Shown here: positions 8,442 through 17,008 of the stretch, piece after piece
Layout: each line of letters begins with the position of its first letter
Numbering within the stretch: the first letter of the stretch is position 1
Assembly: GCF_003581645.1 (NCBI RefSeq)
Contig: NZ_QXFK01000006.1
Span: 1 to 33,988, forward strand
Source: Pelagerythrobacter aerophilus
GTDB taxonomy: Bacteria; Pseudomonadota; Alphaproteobacteria; Sphingomonadales; Sphingomonadaceae
DNA: 33,988 nt
Direction of reading: 5' to 3'
Position numbers and translations under genes: made by a program
The notes under the pieces: generated by a model
What the model was told of the DNA's origin: nothing
The model's database searches: none
The model's input: the letters and a program-made list of their open reading frames with translations, nothing else

Positions 8442-8768
8442 TCAGTATTGTTGTTCGGGTAGGTGAAGAACCAATCCATCCAGCATCGGCTTCATCGGAA
8501 TCTGACAGGCAAGGCGACTGTATTCAGTGGTGCCTTCGGCGAACTGCAAGAGGTCGGCCTCCATTCCATCATGCATAAGCCGACCCACCTTGTCGATCCA
8601 TTCGGGATCGACATGCACATGACAGGTCGCGCAAGCACATACCCCTCCGCAATCGCCATCGATACCCGGCACGTCATTGTATAGCGCCGCTTCCCTGGCT
8701 GTCTCGCCTTCTTCTATTTCGACCTCCCGTCGCTCACCATCGCTAGCCACGAACGTAATTTTGATCAT
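8442..8768 (-). CDS. [2Fe-2S] ferredoxin, adrenodoxin/putidaredoxin type
   Basis: A 108-residue electron carrier. The cluster ligands are visible as C40-x5-C46-x2-C49 and C88, the adrenodoxin-type pattern. The start at ATG 8768 gives 'MIKITFVASDGERREVEIEEGET', the normal N-terminus; the open frame extends upstream into the P450 gene but that part is not homologous. It is 28 bases downstream of the CYP153 gene and most likely donates electrons to it. No ferredoxin reductase gene is present in the window, so the reductase must be encoded elsewhere. Confidence 0.93.
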   Translation of the reverse strand: MIKITFVASDGERREVEIEEGETAREAALYNDVPGIDGDCGGVCACATCHVHVDPEWIDKVGRLMHDGMEADLLQFAEGTTEYSRLACQIPMKPMLDGLVLHLPEQQY

Positions 8769-8796
8769 CTTGAACTCCGCATTTCGATCTCGAGAG

Positions 8797-10059
8797 TCAG
8801 CGGGCGCGGAGCCGCACCGGCAGCCTGGTGATTCCGCGGACGAGGTTTGAAAAAAGACGCTCTGGTTCACCTGTAACCTCGACCCGGGAAAAGCGCTTGT
8901 GAATTTCTTCCCAGATGATCCGCAGCTGCAGTTCCGCGAGCCGGTTTCCCATGCAGCGGTGAATGCCATAGCCGAATGAGAGGTGATGGCGCGGATTTTT
9001 GCGGTCGATGATGAACTGGTCCGCGCGCTCGATAGCACTCTCGTCGCGGTTGCCTGACAGGTACCACATCACCACCTTGTCGCCCTTCTTGATCTGTTTG
9101 CCGCCGATCTCCCAATCTTCCAGCGCGGTGCGGCGCATATGAGTGAGGGGGGTCTGCCAACGGATGATTTCCGGAACCATTTTGCTAATGAGCGAAGGAT
9201 CCGCGTCGAGTTTCGCGTACTCGTCCGGGCTTTGGTTCAAGGCGAGCACGCCGCCGCTGATGGAATTGCGTGTTGTGTCGTTTCCACCGACGATCAGCAG
9301 CATAAGATTGCCGAGAAACTCGAGGAACGGCATGTCGCGCGTGGCGGGAGAATGAGCCATCATCGAGATGAGGTCGTTCTTCGGCTCCTCGTTTATCCGT
9401 TCGTCCCACAGAGTCTTGAAATACATCGCGCAACCGATGAGTTCTTCGCGCCGCGCCTCGTAGGATTCGACGATCCCGGTTTCAGGTGCCGCAGTTGCTA
9501 CATCGGACCAGCGCGTCAGCTTGCGCCGCTCCTCCCAAGGGAAATCAAACAAGGTTGCCAGCGTCATCGTCGTCAACTCGATCGCAACCTTATCCACCCA
9601 GTCGAAATCTTCGCCAATCGGGAGTTCATCGAGAATCTCTCCCGCGCGCTTGCGGATGATCGGCTCGAGCAGTTGCAGGTTGGACGGAGCCACTGCCGGA
9701 GTCACCGCCTTGCGCTGCTGATCGTGCTTGGGCGGGTCCATCGCTATGAACATTTCAAGTTCGAGCGCGCCTTCCACCGAATGCATGTCCTGGATTGCAA
9801 TTCCGCCTAGCTTCGCTTCCGAAGAGAAGACCTTATGATTGGTGTCCACCGCCATGATGTCGTCGAACTTGGTAATGGACCAGTAAGGGCCGACATAGCT
9901 CTCGCGGCAGTAGTGGACAGGTTCTTCGGCGCGCAACCTGTCAAAAAATAGACCGATGGTATCGTTCTGAAACAGGCTTGGCCGGGCCACGTCGATTTCC
10001 TCGATCGGAATTGACGCGATCCTCGCCGCGGCATCCGGCTCGGCGATCTGGCTGTCCAT
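8797..10059 (-). CDS. Cytochrome P450, CYP153-like
   Basis: A soluble 420-residue bacterial P450. The I-helix is 'GGNDTTRNSISGG' (about 258-270), the ExxR motif is E297-R300 (EIIR), and the heme loop is 'FGYGIHRCMGNRLAE' with Cys369 as iron ligand. The N-terminal 'EPVHYCRESYVGPYWSITKFDDIMAVDTNHKVFSSE' and the C-terminal 'LRIIWEEIHKRFSRVEVTGEPER' segments are characteristic of CYP153, whose known members hydroxylate terminal carbons of alkanes, cycloalkanes and some terpenes. It does not resemble the CYP125 steroid hydroxylase signature. It is the first gene of the leftward operon, divergent from a FadR-type regulator. The substrate is not known; terminal hydroxylation of an alkyl or isoprenoid chain is the likeliest role. 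Confidence 0.92.
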   Translation of the reverse strand: MDSQIAEPDAAARIASIPIEEIDVARPSLFQNDTIGLFFDRLRAEEPVHYCRESYVGPYWSITKFDDIMAVDTNHKVFSSEAKLGGIAIQDMHSVEGALELEMFIAMDPPKHDQQRKAVTPAVAPSNLQLLEPIIRKRAGEILDELPIGEDFDWVDKVAIELTTMTLATLFDFPWEERRKLTRWSDVATAAPETGIVESYEARREELIGCAMYFKTLWDERINEEPKNDLISMMAHSPATRDMPFLEFLGNLMLLIVGGNDTTRNSISGGVLALNQSPDEYAKLDADPSLISKMVPEIIRWQTPLTHMRRTALEDWEIGGKQIKKGDKVVMWYLSGNRDESAIERADQFIIDRKNPRHHLSFGYGIHRCMGNRLAELQLRIIWEEIHKRFSRVEVTGEPERLFSNLVRGITRLPVRLRAR

Positions 10060-10260
10060 AAGAACTATTCCTTCTACATCTCAGGCCTGATCGGCCTTCA
10101 GTCATCCTTAAGGGAGACATCTCGTGCAGTCAATAAATCGTATACTCTTTTAGTCCCTTGCAGACACCAATCCCATCGGATAGTGTGCCGATCCAACGAA
10201 GGTTTGCTAATATCCTTATACTTTTTATTCGAGAGGTGCGGGTGTGCTGATGAGTGGCGG
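10060..10260. promoter_or_regulatory. Divergent promoter region between P450 and regulator genes
   Basis: This AT-richer 201-base spacer must hold the start of the leftward operon and probably of the rightward one. A TATACT at 10217-10222 could be a -10 box for the regulator gene; no good -35 box is seen. Candidate operators are a GTATAC palindrome at 10140-10145, with a GT-N2-AC core, and an inverted repeat ATCGG-N8-CCGAT at 10175-10192. The location suggests autoregulation and control of the P450 operon by the GntR protein, but this is inference. Confidence 0.45.
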
Positions 10261-10989
10261 ATGTCAGCGGTGAAGAAGGCCAAGCGTGCCCTTTCTCTTG
10301 CGCAAAGCATCGTGCGGGACATCGAGGCGGGTCGCCATAACCCGGGTGACAGGCTTCCGCGCGAGGATGAAATGCTCGCGCGTTACGAGGTTGCGCGCGC
10401 AACTTTGCGGGAGGCTTTGCGGTTCCTGGAATTGCAAGGGGTCATCCATCTCCAGCTCGGCCGTGGTGGAGGTCCCGTCGTAGCCCGTCCGCAGACCGGC
10501 GATTTTGCAAGCAGTTTGTCATTGATTCTGCATTTCATGGAAGCCGATTTGCGTGGTTTGCTTGAATTGCGCGAAGCAATTGCTCCCGATGTCGCAGGGT
10601 ATGCAGCCCAGCGTGCAACTACCGCTGATCTCAGCGCGTTGGCAGGGTGTCTGGCGGAATTGAGGCATCATGAAGCCTCTGATCAATTCGAGGAACTTAA
10701 TCGCAGATTTCACGACTTGTTGGGTTGGGCGAGCGGCAATCCGCTGTTCGGTTTGCTGACCTCTGCGATGCATCTGTTGACCCGCGAGTTTTCCCATTCG
10801 CTGGGATATTCGGCACAGGAACGGGCGGTGCAGATGAAGTTTCTGGTGCGGGTGCTCGAGGCAGTGCGGACTGGCGACAGCGCCGCGGCCCGTCAAGCAA
10901 TGAGCCGGTTGGTGGCCGGCTCTGCCGTCTATCTTTCGGAGCGCAGTCCCGAGCTGGTCTCGCAGCGGGTGCGGTGGGGGCAGCTGTAG
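10261..10989 (+). CDS. GntR-family regulator, FadR subfamily
   Basis: A 242-residue transcription factor. Residues about 8-77 form the winged helix-turn-helix ('LPREDEMLARYEVARATLREALRFLELQGVIHLQLGRGGGPVV'); 85-225 form an FCD-type ligand-binding helical domain ('LLELREAIAPDVAGYAA', 'LNRRFHDLL'). The ATG at 10261 is chosen over an upstream frame opening at 10183 because family similarity starts at 'SAVKKAKRALSLAQSIVRDI'. Where metal-binding FCD proteins have a His before 'ILEAI', this one has 'QMKFLVRVLEAV', so its effector site may differ. It is central between two catabolic operons and probably senses an acyl-CoA or other pathway intermediate. Confidence 0.9.
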   Translation: MSAVKKAKRALSLAQSIVRDIEAGRHNPGDRLPREDEMLARYEVARATLREALRFLELQGVIHLQLGRGGGPVVARPQTGDFASSLSLILHFMEADLRGLLELREAIAPDVAGYAAQRATTADLSALAGCLAELRHHEASDQFEELNRRFHDLLGWASGNPLFGLLTSAMHLLTREFSHSLGYSAQERAVQMKFLVRVLEAVRTGDSAAARQAMSRLVAGSAVYLSERSPELVSQRVRWGQL

Positions 10990-11039
10990 AATTTTCAATA
11001 GTTTGAGTGTGCGTTTAGGCAAGTGGCTGGAGAGGAAGA

Positions 11040-12182
11040 ATGGCGTTGAAGAGCCGAATATGCGAAATGCTGGGGATCCGGTACCCGATCCTGCTTGCCG
11101 GGATGGGCGGAGCGAGCGTTCCGGCGCTGGCGGCTGCGGTTTCGAATGCCGGCGGGCTCGGGGTCCTGGGTGCCGCGGCGTGTTCGCCCGATCAGTTGCG
11201 TGACTGGATTCGCCAGACCCGGGAATTGACCGACAAACCTTTCGGTGTCGATACGCTGCTCCCCGCGTCGGTCAGGCGCGGCTCTGCCCCTCAAAGCGGT
11301 GCTGCACCCCAAAATCCCATGGATCTGATGGGTGAATATCAGCAGTTCGCGCGCGACTTCATGGATCGTGAAGAGCTTCCGGAGGTCGATGCTGCCGCCG
11401 CCATGCGGGCGGCGGGCGCGCCTGAAATGGGCAAGGGCGGCCCGCAGTTGTTCTCGAAGGAATTCTTTGAGGCGCAGATGGAAGTGGTGATCGAGGAAAA
11501 GGTGCCGGTTTATGCTGCCGGCCTTGGCAATCCTGAACCCTGGATGGATCGGCTCCATGCCAATGGCACCAAGGTCATGGCGGTGATCGGCAAGGTCAAG
11601 CACGCCGAACAGGTCGTCGGGTCGGGCATCGACATGATCGTCGCGCAAGGGCACGATGGCGGAGGTCACAACTCGCCGATCGGGACTATTTCCTTGATTC
11701 CCCAGGTGGTCGACGCCGTTGGCGATCGTGTTCCTGTCCTTGGGGCCGGCGGTATCTCGGATGGCCGGGGTGTTGCCGCTGCGATGATGCTGGGGGCAGA
11801 GGGCGCGTGGGTCGGCACGGCATTTCTCGCGACCGAGGAAGCGGGCATCGAGCGCTTCCAGAAAGAGGCGATCACCGAAAGCGGCGATACCGATACGGTC
11901 GTTAGTCGATCGCTTACCGGCAAACCGGCGCGCATGATCCGGAACAAATGGGCCGACGCCTGGGTGCAGGCCGGAAAGGAACCTCTGCCGATGCCCTATC
12001 AGTCGATGATCTCCGGCCCGGTCATGGCCTCCGGGATCAAGGCCGAGCGCAAGGATGTCATCCCCGGCTTCGCGGGGCAAGGCATCGGCCTGATCGATTC
12101 GATCCGGCCTGCCGCCGAAGTGATGCGCGACCTGGTCGATGGAGCCGAGAAGGCGTTGGCGTCCGCTGGTATCTACAAGTGA
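11040..12182 (+). CDS. Nitronate monooxygenase-family FMN protein
   Basis: A 380-residue TIM-barrel flavoprotein of the nitronate monooxygenase / 2-nitropropane dioxygenase family. Visible motifs are 'YPILLAGMGGASVPALAAAVSNAGGLG' at the N-terminus, 'AQGHDGGGH' (202-210) with the His used as catalytic base in the family, and the FMN-phosphate loop 'AGGISDGRG' (236-244) followed by 'GAEGAWVGTAFL'. ATG 11040 has an agaggaag Shine-Dalgarno. Relatives include true nitronate oxidases but also enoyl reductases and IpdC of steroid ring degradation. In this operon an oxidoreductase role on a CoA-thioester or ring intermediate is more likely than nitroalkane detoxification (inference). Confidence 0.88.
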   Translation: MALKSRICEMLGIRYPILLAGMGGASVPALAAAVSNAGGLGVLGAAACSPDQLRDWIRQTRELTDKPFGVDTLLPASVRRGSAPQSGAAPQNPMDLMGEYQQFARDFMDREELPEVDAAAAMRAAGAPEMGKGGPQLFSKEFFEAQMEVVIEEKVPVYAAGLGNPEPWMDRLHANGTKVMAVIGKVKHAEQVVGSGIDMIVAQGHDGGGHNSPIGTISLIPQVVDAVGDRVPVLGAGGISDGRGVAAAMMLGAEGAWVGTAFLATEEAGIERFQKEAITESGDTDTVVSRSLTGKPARMIRNKWADAWVQAGKEPLPMPYQSMISGPVMASGIKAERKDVIPGFAGQGIGLIDSIRPAAEVMRDLVDGAEKALASAGIYK

Positions 12183-12200
12183 AGCGCAGGAGGCAAGAAG

Positions 12201-12955
12201 ATGGCTTACGCCAAAGGTCATGAATTGCGCCGCCCCGTAGAGCCTCTCAGAGCGCTGGGGCAATGAGGCAGTTGATTGCCGACAAGGAGGATACGGCGCA
12301 GGTGTTCCGTATCGTCAAGGCATTGTCGGGCAATTCCTATTATCGGAATTTCAATCGCTTCATGAAGTCGAGCGATGGGCGGCGTATCGCTTCCGACCGG
12401 GCCGACCTACTTGAAACCTTGTGCGATCGCAAACGCCTTGCGACCTGTGCGTCTGGCACGCTTGGCCGAGCCTACCTCGATTTTGTTTACGGGGAGGGTC
12501 TGACAGCAGAAGGTCTGGCGGAAGCCAGCGAGGCCGGAGGTCTGGAGGACCTCGGCGACCCCGATGTTTCCCTCTATCGTCGGCGCCTTCGCGATTCGCA
12601 TGACCTGTTTCACGTCGTCACCGGATACGGCAGGGACGCACTGGGCGAATTGTGCGTGCTGTCCTTCGGAAACGCGCAATTCTATAATCACGGGATCGCT
12701 TTCATCGTGGGCGTCGGCATTCCCAAGATGAAACTGGAAGCTGCCAAGTTGCCAGTGGCGCGCGCTGCATTTGAAGCGTGGCGCCGGGGCCGGGCTGCAG
12801 CCGATCTGACCACCTTCTACTGGGAAGAAAATCTCGATCGTCCGTTGGAGGATGCCCGCCGCGAGTTGCGACTGCGTCCGCCGGAGACCTATCAGAGGGT
12901 GCGCGCTCTTTCCGAACAGCTCGAACGCGATTACCAGGCGGTCAGGCAGGCATGA
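12201..12955 (+). CDS. Coq4-family protein (frameshift near its start)
   Basis: The main frame (12263-12955, 230 residues) is a Coq4-family protein with the intact metal motif HDxxH-x11-E (H113, D114, H117, E129 counted from 12263). Coq4 acts in ubiquinone synthesis, where it has been linked to oxidative decarboxylation of the ring. Upstream, a frame at 12201 with an excellent aggagg Shine-Dalgarno encodes '[20 protein letters not shown]', matching the usual Coq4 N-terminus. It runs out of frame at a GGGG run (12257-12260); one extra G would join it as '...[20 protein letters not shown]'. So either the true gene is 12201-12955 with a one-base loss, or translation restarts at 12263 through an ATGA overlap. 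Its stop overlaps the next ATG at 12952. Its place in a catabolic operon is unusual. Confidence 0.85.
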
Positions 12956-14124
12956 GCTTAAGCGACAAATCGGCCATCACCGGAGTGGGCGAAACCGCTT
13001 TCGTGAAAGGCACCGAGAAAACCGCGGTCGACATGATGCTGGAAGCATCGCGCAAAGCCATAGCAGATGCAGGGCTGAAGCCGTCGGATATCGACGGCAT
13101 GGTTCCTCCGCCGATCTACACCACCTCGGAAGAGATGGCGGCTAACCTCGGTATCGAAGTTCTGCGCTATGCCTCTACGGTCCACATGGGCGGGGCGAGC
13201 CCTACCACGGCACTCCAGAACGCCGCGATGGCAATTGCCAGCGGCTTATGCGACCATGTGCTGGTGACGCTCGGGTGGAACGGTTATTCCGCCTTGCGGC
13301 CCAAGCCTGGCGCACCGCCGACGCGGCCGATGAACATGAACACCCTGACGAATACGATCCAAGGCTATTACATTCCGTATGGCGTGTTCCTGCCGGTGCA
13401 GATGTATGCCTGGCTCGCCACCCGGCACTCCCGAATTTACGATATCGGCCCGGAAGCGATGGCGGCCGTTGCACTGGCGTGCCGTCGCCATGCGCAGATG
13501 AATCCGCAGGCCTTCACTCATGGCCGGGAACTGGATGCCGAAACCTACCATTCCGCGCGCTGGATATCCGAACCCTTTCGCCTCTACGATTGCTGTCTGG
13601 AGACTGACGGGGCATGCGCAGTCGTGGTTTCGCGAATGGACCGCGCCAGGGACATGCCGCATGTTCCCGTGAGCATCGCCGGTGCGGCTGAAGGGCATCC
13701 TTACCCCGCCGACGATATCCCTTCGCGTCCCGACCCCTTCAAGATCGGCCTGAGCTACGCCGCGCCGCGCGCGTTCGAAATGGCGGGGGTCGATCGCGAA
13801 GACATGGATTTTCTGCAGATCTACGACTGCTTCACCTACGTGGTTCTCCTGCAGCTGGAGGCCCTGGGCTATTGCGAACCAGGTGGACAGGCAGAGTTCG
13901 TCGCGAATGGCCAGATCGAGCTGGGCGGGCGCTATCCCGTCAACACCCATGGCGGCCTGCTGAGCGAGGCCCATATTTGGGGACTGAACCATGTCGTCGA
14001 GGCGGTGCGTCAGTTGCGCCACGATTGTGGGGAGCGGCAGGTCGAAGGCGCCCAGACCGGCCTGGTGACCGGCTGGGGCGATCTGGGTGACGGCAGTATA
14101 GCGATTTTGAGGAGGTTTGCGTGA
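12952..14124 (+). CDS. Thiolase-fold (SCP2/Ltp-like) protein lacking the catalytic Cys
   Basis: This 390-residue protein has the thiolase fold of the lipid-transfer/SCP-x group. Near residue 80, where thiolases have the nucleophilic Cys, it reads '[15 protein letters not shown]' with no Cys. It keeps '[17 protein letters not shown]' (291-307) and '[18 protein letters not shown]' (331-348), typical of Ltp proteins. Family members such as Ltp2 pair with a DUF35 protein and cleave beta-hydroxyacyl-CoA by a retro-aldol reaction. The next gene here is exactly such a DUF35 protein, overlapping by GTGA. Start ATG 12952 overlaps the Coq4 stop; upstream open frame in the same phase is non-homologous. 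Confidence 0.88.
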   Translation: MSLSDKSAITGVGETAFVKGTEKTAVDMMLEASRKAIADAGLKPSDIDGMVPPPIYTTSEEMAANLGIEVLRYASTVHMGGASPTTALQNAAMAIASGLCDHVLVTLGWNGYSALRPKPGAPPTRPMNMNTLTNTIQGYYIPYGVFLPVQMYAWLATRHSRIYDIGPEAMAAVALACRRHAQMNPQAFTHGRELDAETYHSARWISEPFRLYDCCLETDGACAVVVSRMDRARDMPHVPVSIAGAAEGHPYPADDIPSRPDPFKIGLSYAAPRAFEMAGVDREDMDFLQIYDCFTYVVLLQLEALGYCEPGGQAEFVANGQIELGGRYPVNTHGGLLSEAHIWGLNHVVEAVRQLRHDCGERQVEGAQTGLVTGWGDLGDGSIAILRRFA

Positions 14125-14597
14125 GCGACGAGAAAGATCTGCCGCCCAAGATGCGCCCCTCGGCGCAGGCCGCACCAGCCAAGCCAAAGCCGCGCCCGCA
14201 GGATCCGGTGGAGCAGGAATTCTGGAACCGGTGTCAGGACGGCAACCTTTACTTCCAGCAGTGCGAAGGATGCGGCAGTTTTCGGCATTTGCCGCGCTAT
14301 ATGTGCGCCCGATGCGGTTCTCCTGAATGGTCGTGGGAGCGTAGCACCGGCAATGGCACGCTGTTTTCCTGGACGGTGACCCATCAGGCACTGCATCCCG
14401 CCTTCGCCGGCGAGATTCCCTTCATCGCTGCGGTGGTGGAACTGGAGGAGGGAGTGCGCATGGCAACCCGGCTGGTCGATTGCGCGCTCGACGAGCTTGA
14501 GCTCGATCTGCCGGTCACGCTGGATTTCGAGCCGATCTCCGAAGATTTTCGCCTGCCAGTATTCCGACCCGTCGCGATCGCGCGCGCAGAAGGATAG
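14121..14597 (+). CDS. DUF35 zinc-ribbon/OB-fold protein
   Basis: A 158-residue acyl-CoA-associated partner protein. A helical N-terminus ('[21 protein letters not shown]') leads to a four-Cys zinc ribbon (C48, C51, C62, C65) and an OB-fold ('[25 protein letters not shown]...'). DUF35 proteins act as subunits of thiolases and of the Ltp2-ChsH2 aldolase. The gene starts at GTG 14121, overlapping the stop of the thiolase-fold gene, which supports a stoichiometric complex. Unlike actinobacterial ChsH2 there is no MaoC hydratase domain attached. Confidence 0.9.
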   Translation: MSDEKDLPPKMRPSAQAAPAKPKPRPQDPVEQEFWNRCQDGNLYFQQCEGCGSFRHLPRYMCARCGSPEWSWERSTGNGTLFSWTVTHQALHPAFAGEIPFIAAVVELEEGVRMATRLVDCALDELELDLPVTLDFEPISEDFRLPVFRPVAIARAEG

Positions 14598-14603
14598 ACC
14601 AAG

Positions 14604-15854
14604 ATGGATCTCGACTACGGACCCCAGTATGACGCGTTTCGCGAGGAAGTGCGCCAGTTCCTGCAAACCCACGGTCACCGCGCACCCGATGGCCAAGGCC
14701 GTGCCGCGCGCCCTTCCCCCGAAGCCGTCGAATGGCAAAAGCTGTTGATCCTGCATGGTTACACGGCGCGTACGATTCCCAAGGAATACGGCGGATACGG
14801 AGCCGAGCCGGACATCCTGAAATCGCGGATCATTGCCGAGGAATTTTCGCGCGCTGGCATCCCCGCAGGCCTTGCGAACCAGGGCATTTCCATGCTCGTT
14901 CCCACGCTGCTGGAACTCGGAACCGAAGCCCAGAAACAGCAATGGATCGAGCCGACCCTTAATGGCGAGATAATCTGGTGTCAGGGATATTCGGAACCTG
15001 GAGCGGGATCGGACCTCGCCGCGCTCAAGACCAGCGCCCGCGTCGAAAATGGCGACTTTGTCATCAACGGACAGAAGATCTGGACCAGCACGGCCAAGCA
15101 GGCGGACATGATCTTTTGCCTTGTTCGGACCGAACCGGACGCGCCCAAGCACGGCGGCATCTCCTACTTGATCTTCTCGATGGACACACCAGGGATCGAG
15201 GTCCGACCACTCAAGACCATGACCGGTCACGCCGAGTTCAATGAAACGTTCTTTACCGACGTGCGGGTTCCCCTGGACCAGATCGTCGGGCAGCGCGGGC
15301 AGGGGTGGTACGTGGCCAATGCCACACTGGGCCATGAACGTGGCATGCTGGGCGACCCCGATGCACTGGAAAACCGGCTCCAGGCGCTGGTCAGGCTGAT
15401 GCAAAAAGAACGCATCGGCCAGGGTTGCGCAATGGACAACGCCGTTCTGCGTGACCGGCTGGTTGCATTGCAAGCCGAAGTCGCGGCGATGAAATTCAAC
15501 GGCATGCGCATCCTGTCGAACAGCCTTAGGGGGGATGCCGGCGGCATGGCGAAACTTGTCGTGAAGCTGCAGAGCTGTGAGCTCGCCCATCAGATTTCCG
15601 CGCTCGCGATCGACGCAATGGGCGAGATGGGCATACTCTATCACGGAAGCGAGCGCGAGCGCGAAGACGGTGCCTGGCAGTGGAACTACATGTTCCAGCT
15701 TGGTCTGATCATCGGTGGAGGCACCGCCCAGATCCAGAAGAACATCATCGCCGAACGCGGGCTGGAAATGCCGCGCGAACCCAAGTTCGCAACGCCTCCC
15801 GCCGTCGAACAGGCGACGGCCGTTGCAAGCGGGCAGAATAAGGGAGCCGCCTGA
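14604..15854 (+). CDS. Acyl-CoA dehydrogenase, long subunit (right pair)
   Basis: A 416-residue acyl-CoA dehydrogenase with 'WCQGYSEPGAGSDLAALKT' (125-143), 'INGQKIWTS' (154-162) and a C-terminal 'GGGTAQIQKNIIAERGLEM'. It resembles the long subunit of the left pair in layout and motifs, suggesting an old duplication of a two-gene cassette. Its TGA overlaps the ATG of the next dehydrogenase by one base, so the two are translationally coupled. It would introduce a 2,3 double bond into a CoA-activated side chain (family knowledge). Confidence 0.92.
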   Translation: MDLDYGPQYDAFREEVRQFLQTHGHRAPDGQGRAARPSPEAVEWQKLLILHGYTARTIPKEYGGYGAEPDILKSRIIAEEFSRAGIPAGLANQGISMLVPTLLELGTEAQKQQWIEPTLNGEIIWCQGYSEPGAGSDLAALKTSARVENGDFVINGQKIWTSTAKQADMIFCLVRTEPDAPKHGGISYLIFSMDTPGIEVRPLKTMTGHAEFNETFFTDVRVPLDQIVGQRGQGWYVANATLGHERGMLGDPDALENRLQALVRLMQKERIGQGCAMDNAVLRDRLVALQAEVAAMKFNGMRILSNSLRGDAGGMAKLVVKLQSCELAHQISALAIDAMGEMGILYHGSEREREDGAWQWNYMFQLGLIIGGGTAQIQKNIIAERGLEMPREPKFATPPAVEQATAVASGQNKGAA

Positions 15855-16945
15855 TGGATTTCGGACTTTCGCAAGACCAAGAGATGCTCTGCGACGCGAT
15901 CAGCCGCACTCTTGCTGATACTTGTCCGCTCGATCATGTGCGCGAATGCGCGGAGGGCTCGGTTCCCTTCAGCGACAACGTGCGTTCGGCGCTGGGCGAA
16001 ATCGGCATTTGGGGAATGATGGTTCCCGAGCAACATGACGGGCTCGGGATGACAATGCTCGATGCCGCCGCTGTGGCCGAGCAGCTCGGCTATGCCGTCG
16101 CGCCGGTGCCTTTTATCGGTGCCCATGTACTGGCACCCCTTGCGCTGGCACAGGGCGGTAGCGAGGAGTTGAAGGCGCACTGGCTGCCGAGGATAGCGAA
16201 GGGCGAGGCGCAAATCGCCGTCGCGATCGCGGAAACGGTGGAGATCCGGGACCGGGCAGGCGTGGACTTCGACGGCGCAAAGCTCGACGGAACGGCTTTG
16301 TTCGCGCTCGACTTCCTGGAAGCCGACGCGTTTCTGGTAGCCGATACCGCCGGTCGTATGCACTTCGTAGCTGGCGATGCTGCGGGTCTGGAGAAGGTTG
16401 CTCTCAAAACGATCGACCGCACCCGGAGCGTAGGGGAGCTGCGGTTTTCTGGCGTAGCGGGCGAGGCTCTCGCGGACGATGGTGGGGCCACAGTCAGGCG
16501 CCTGCGGGACGCCGGCCGGGTGCTCCTGGCCGCCGATAGCCTCGGTGCGGGCCAGGCTATGATCGAAAAAGCGGTCGACTATGCCGGGCAGCGCGAACAG
16601 TTCGGACGAGTGATCGGCAGCTTCCAGGCGGTCAAGCATATGTGCGCGGAAATGGCTGCCCGCCATGAACCATGCCGTTCGCTGGTCTGGTATGCCGCCC
16701 ATGCGTTCGATGCGACGCCCGACGAGGCTTCGCTGGTGGCATGCCATGCCAAATCACATACGGGCGAAGTCCACCGTTTTGTCGCCCGAACCTCAACCGA
16801 GGTGCATGGGGGGATGGGTTTTACCGATCTCCTAGGTCTGCATTTCTGGTTCAAGCGAATCGGTTTCGACCGCCAGGTTCTGGGAAGTCCCGAAGCGGTC
16901 CGGGCCGAAGCAGCGGCCTTGCAGGGGTGGACGCAGGTCGCATGA
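15854..16945 (+). CDS. Acyl-CoA dehydrogenase, short subunit (right pair)
   Basis: This 363-residue acyl-CoA dehydrogenase-family protein starts 'MDFGLSQDQEMLCDAISRTLADT'. It has 'GIWGMMVPEQHDGLGM', the helical 'QREQFGRVIGSFQAVKHMCAEMA' and the C-terminal 'TEVHGGMGFTDLLGLHFWFKRI'. It overlaps the long dehydrogenase by one base. The shorter length and divergent middle domain fit the second subunit of a heteromeric enzyme. Which of the two carries the active-site Glu cannot be settled by eye. Confidence 0.9.
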   Translation: MDFGLSQDQEMLCDAISRTLADTCPLDHVRECAEGSVPFSDNVRSALGEIGIWGMMVPEQHDGLGMTMLDAAAVAEQLGYAVAPVPFIGAHVLAPLALAQGGSEELKAHWLPRIAKGEAQIAVAIAETVEIRDRAGVDFDGAKLDGTALFALDFLEADAFLVADTAGRMHFVAGDAAGLEKVALKTIDRTRSVGELRFSGVAGEALADDGGATVRRLRDAGRVLLAADSLGAGQAMIEKAVDYAGQREQFGRVIGSFQAVKHMCAEMAARHEPCRSLVWYAAHAFDATPDEASLVACHAKSHTGEVHRFVARTSTEVHGGMGFTDLLGLHFWFKRIGFDRQVLGSPEAVRAEAAALQGWTQVA

Positions 16946-17008
16946 GACGATGAATTAGGCGCACGCTACCGACAAAATCGTGGCCACCAAGGAGAGAGGA
17001 ATTAATAC

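Noticed and set aside
8797-10059. Assignment of the P450 as a CYP125-type steroid hydroxylase
   Set aside because: The heme loop and C-terminal segment follow the CYP153 pattern (GIHRCMGNRLAELQLRIIWEE), not the CYP125 one, although the rest of the cluster resembles steroid side-chain genes.
10995-12263. Open frame of 422 codons on the minus strand
   Set aside because: It is the shadow of the nitronate monooxygenase-family gene, which has clear FMN-binding motifs.
14010-15644. Open frame of 544 codons on the minus strand
   Set aside because: It is antisense to the DUF35 and dehydrogenase genes, which have strong motifs and coupled starts.
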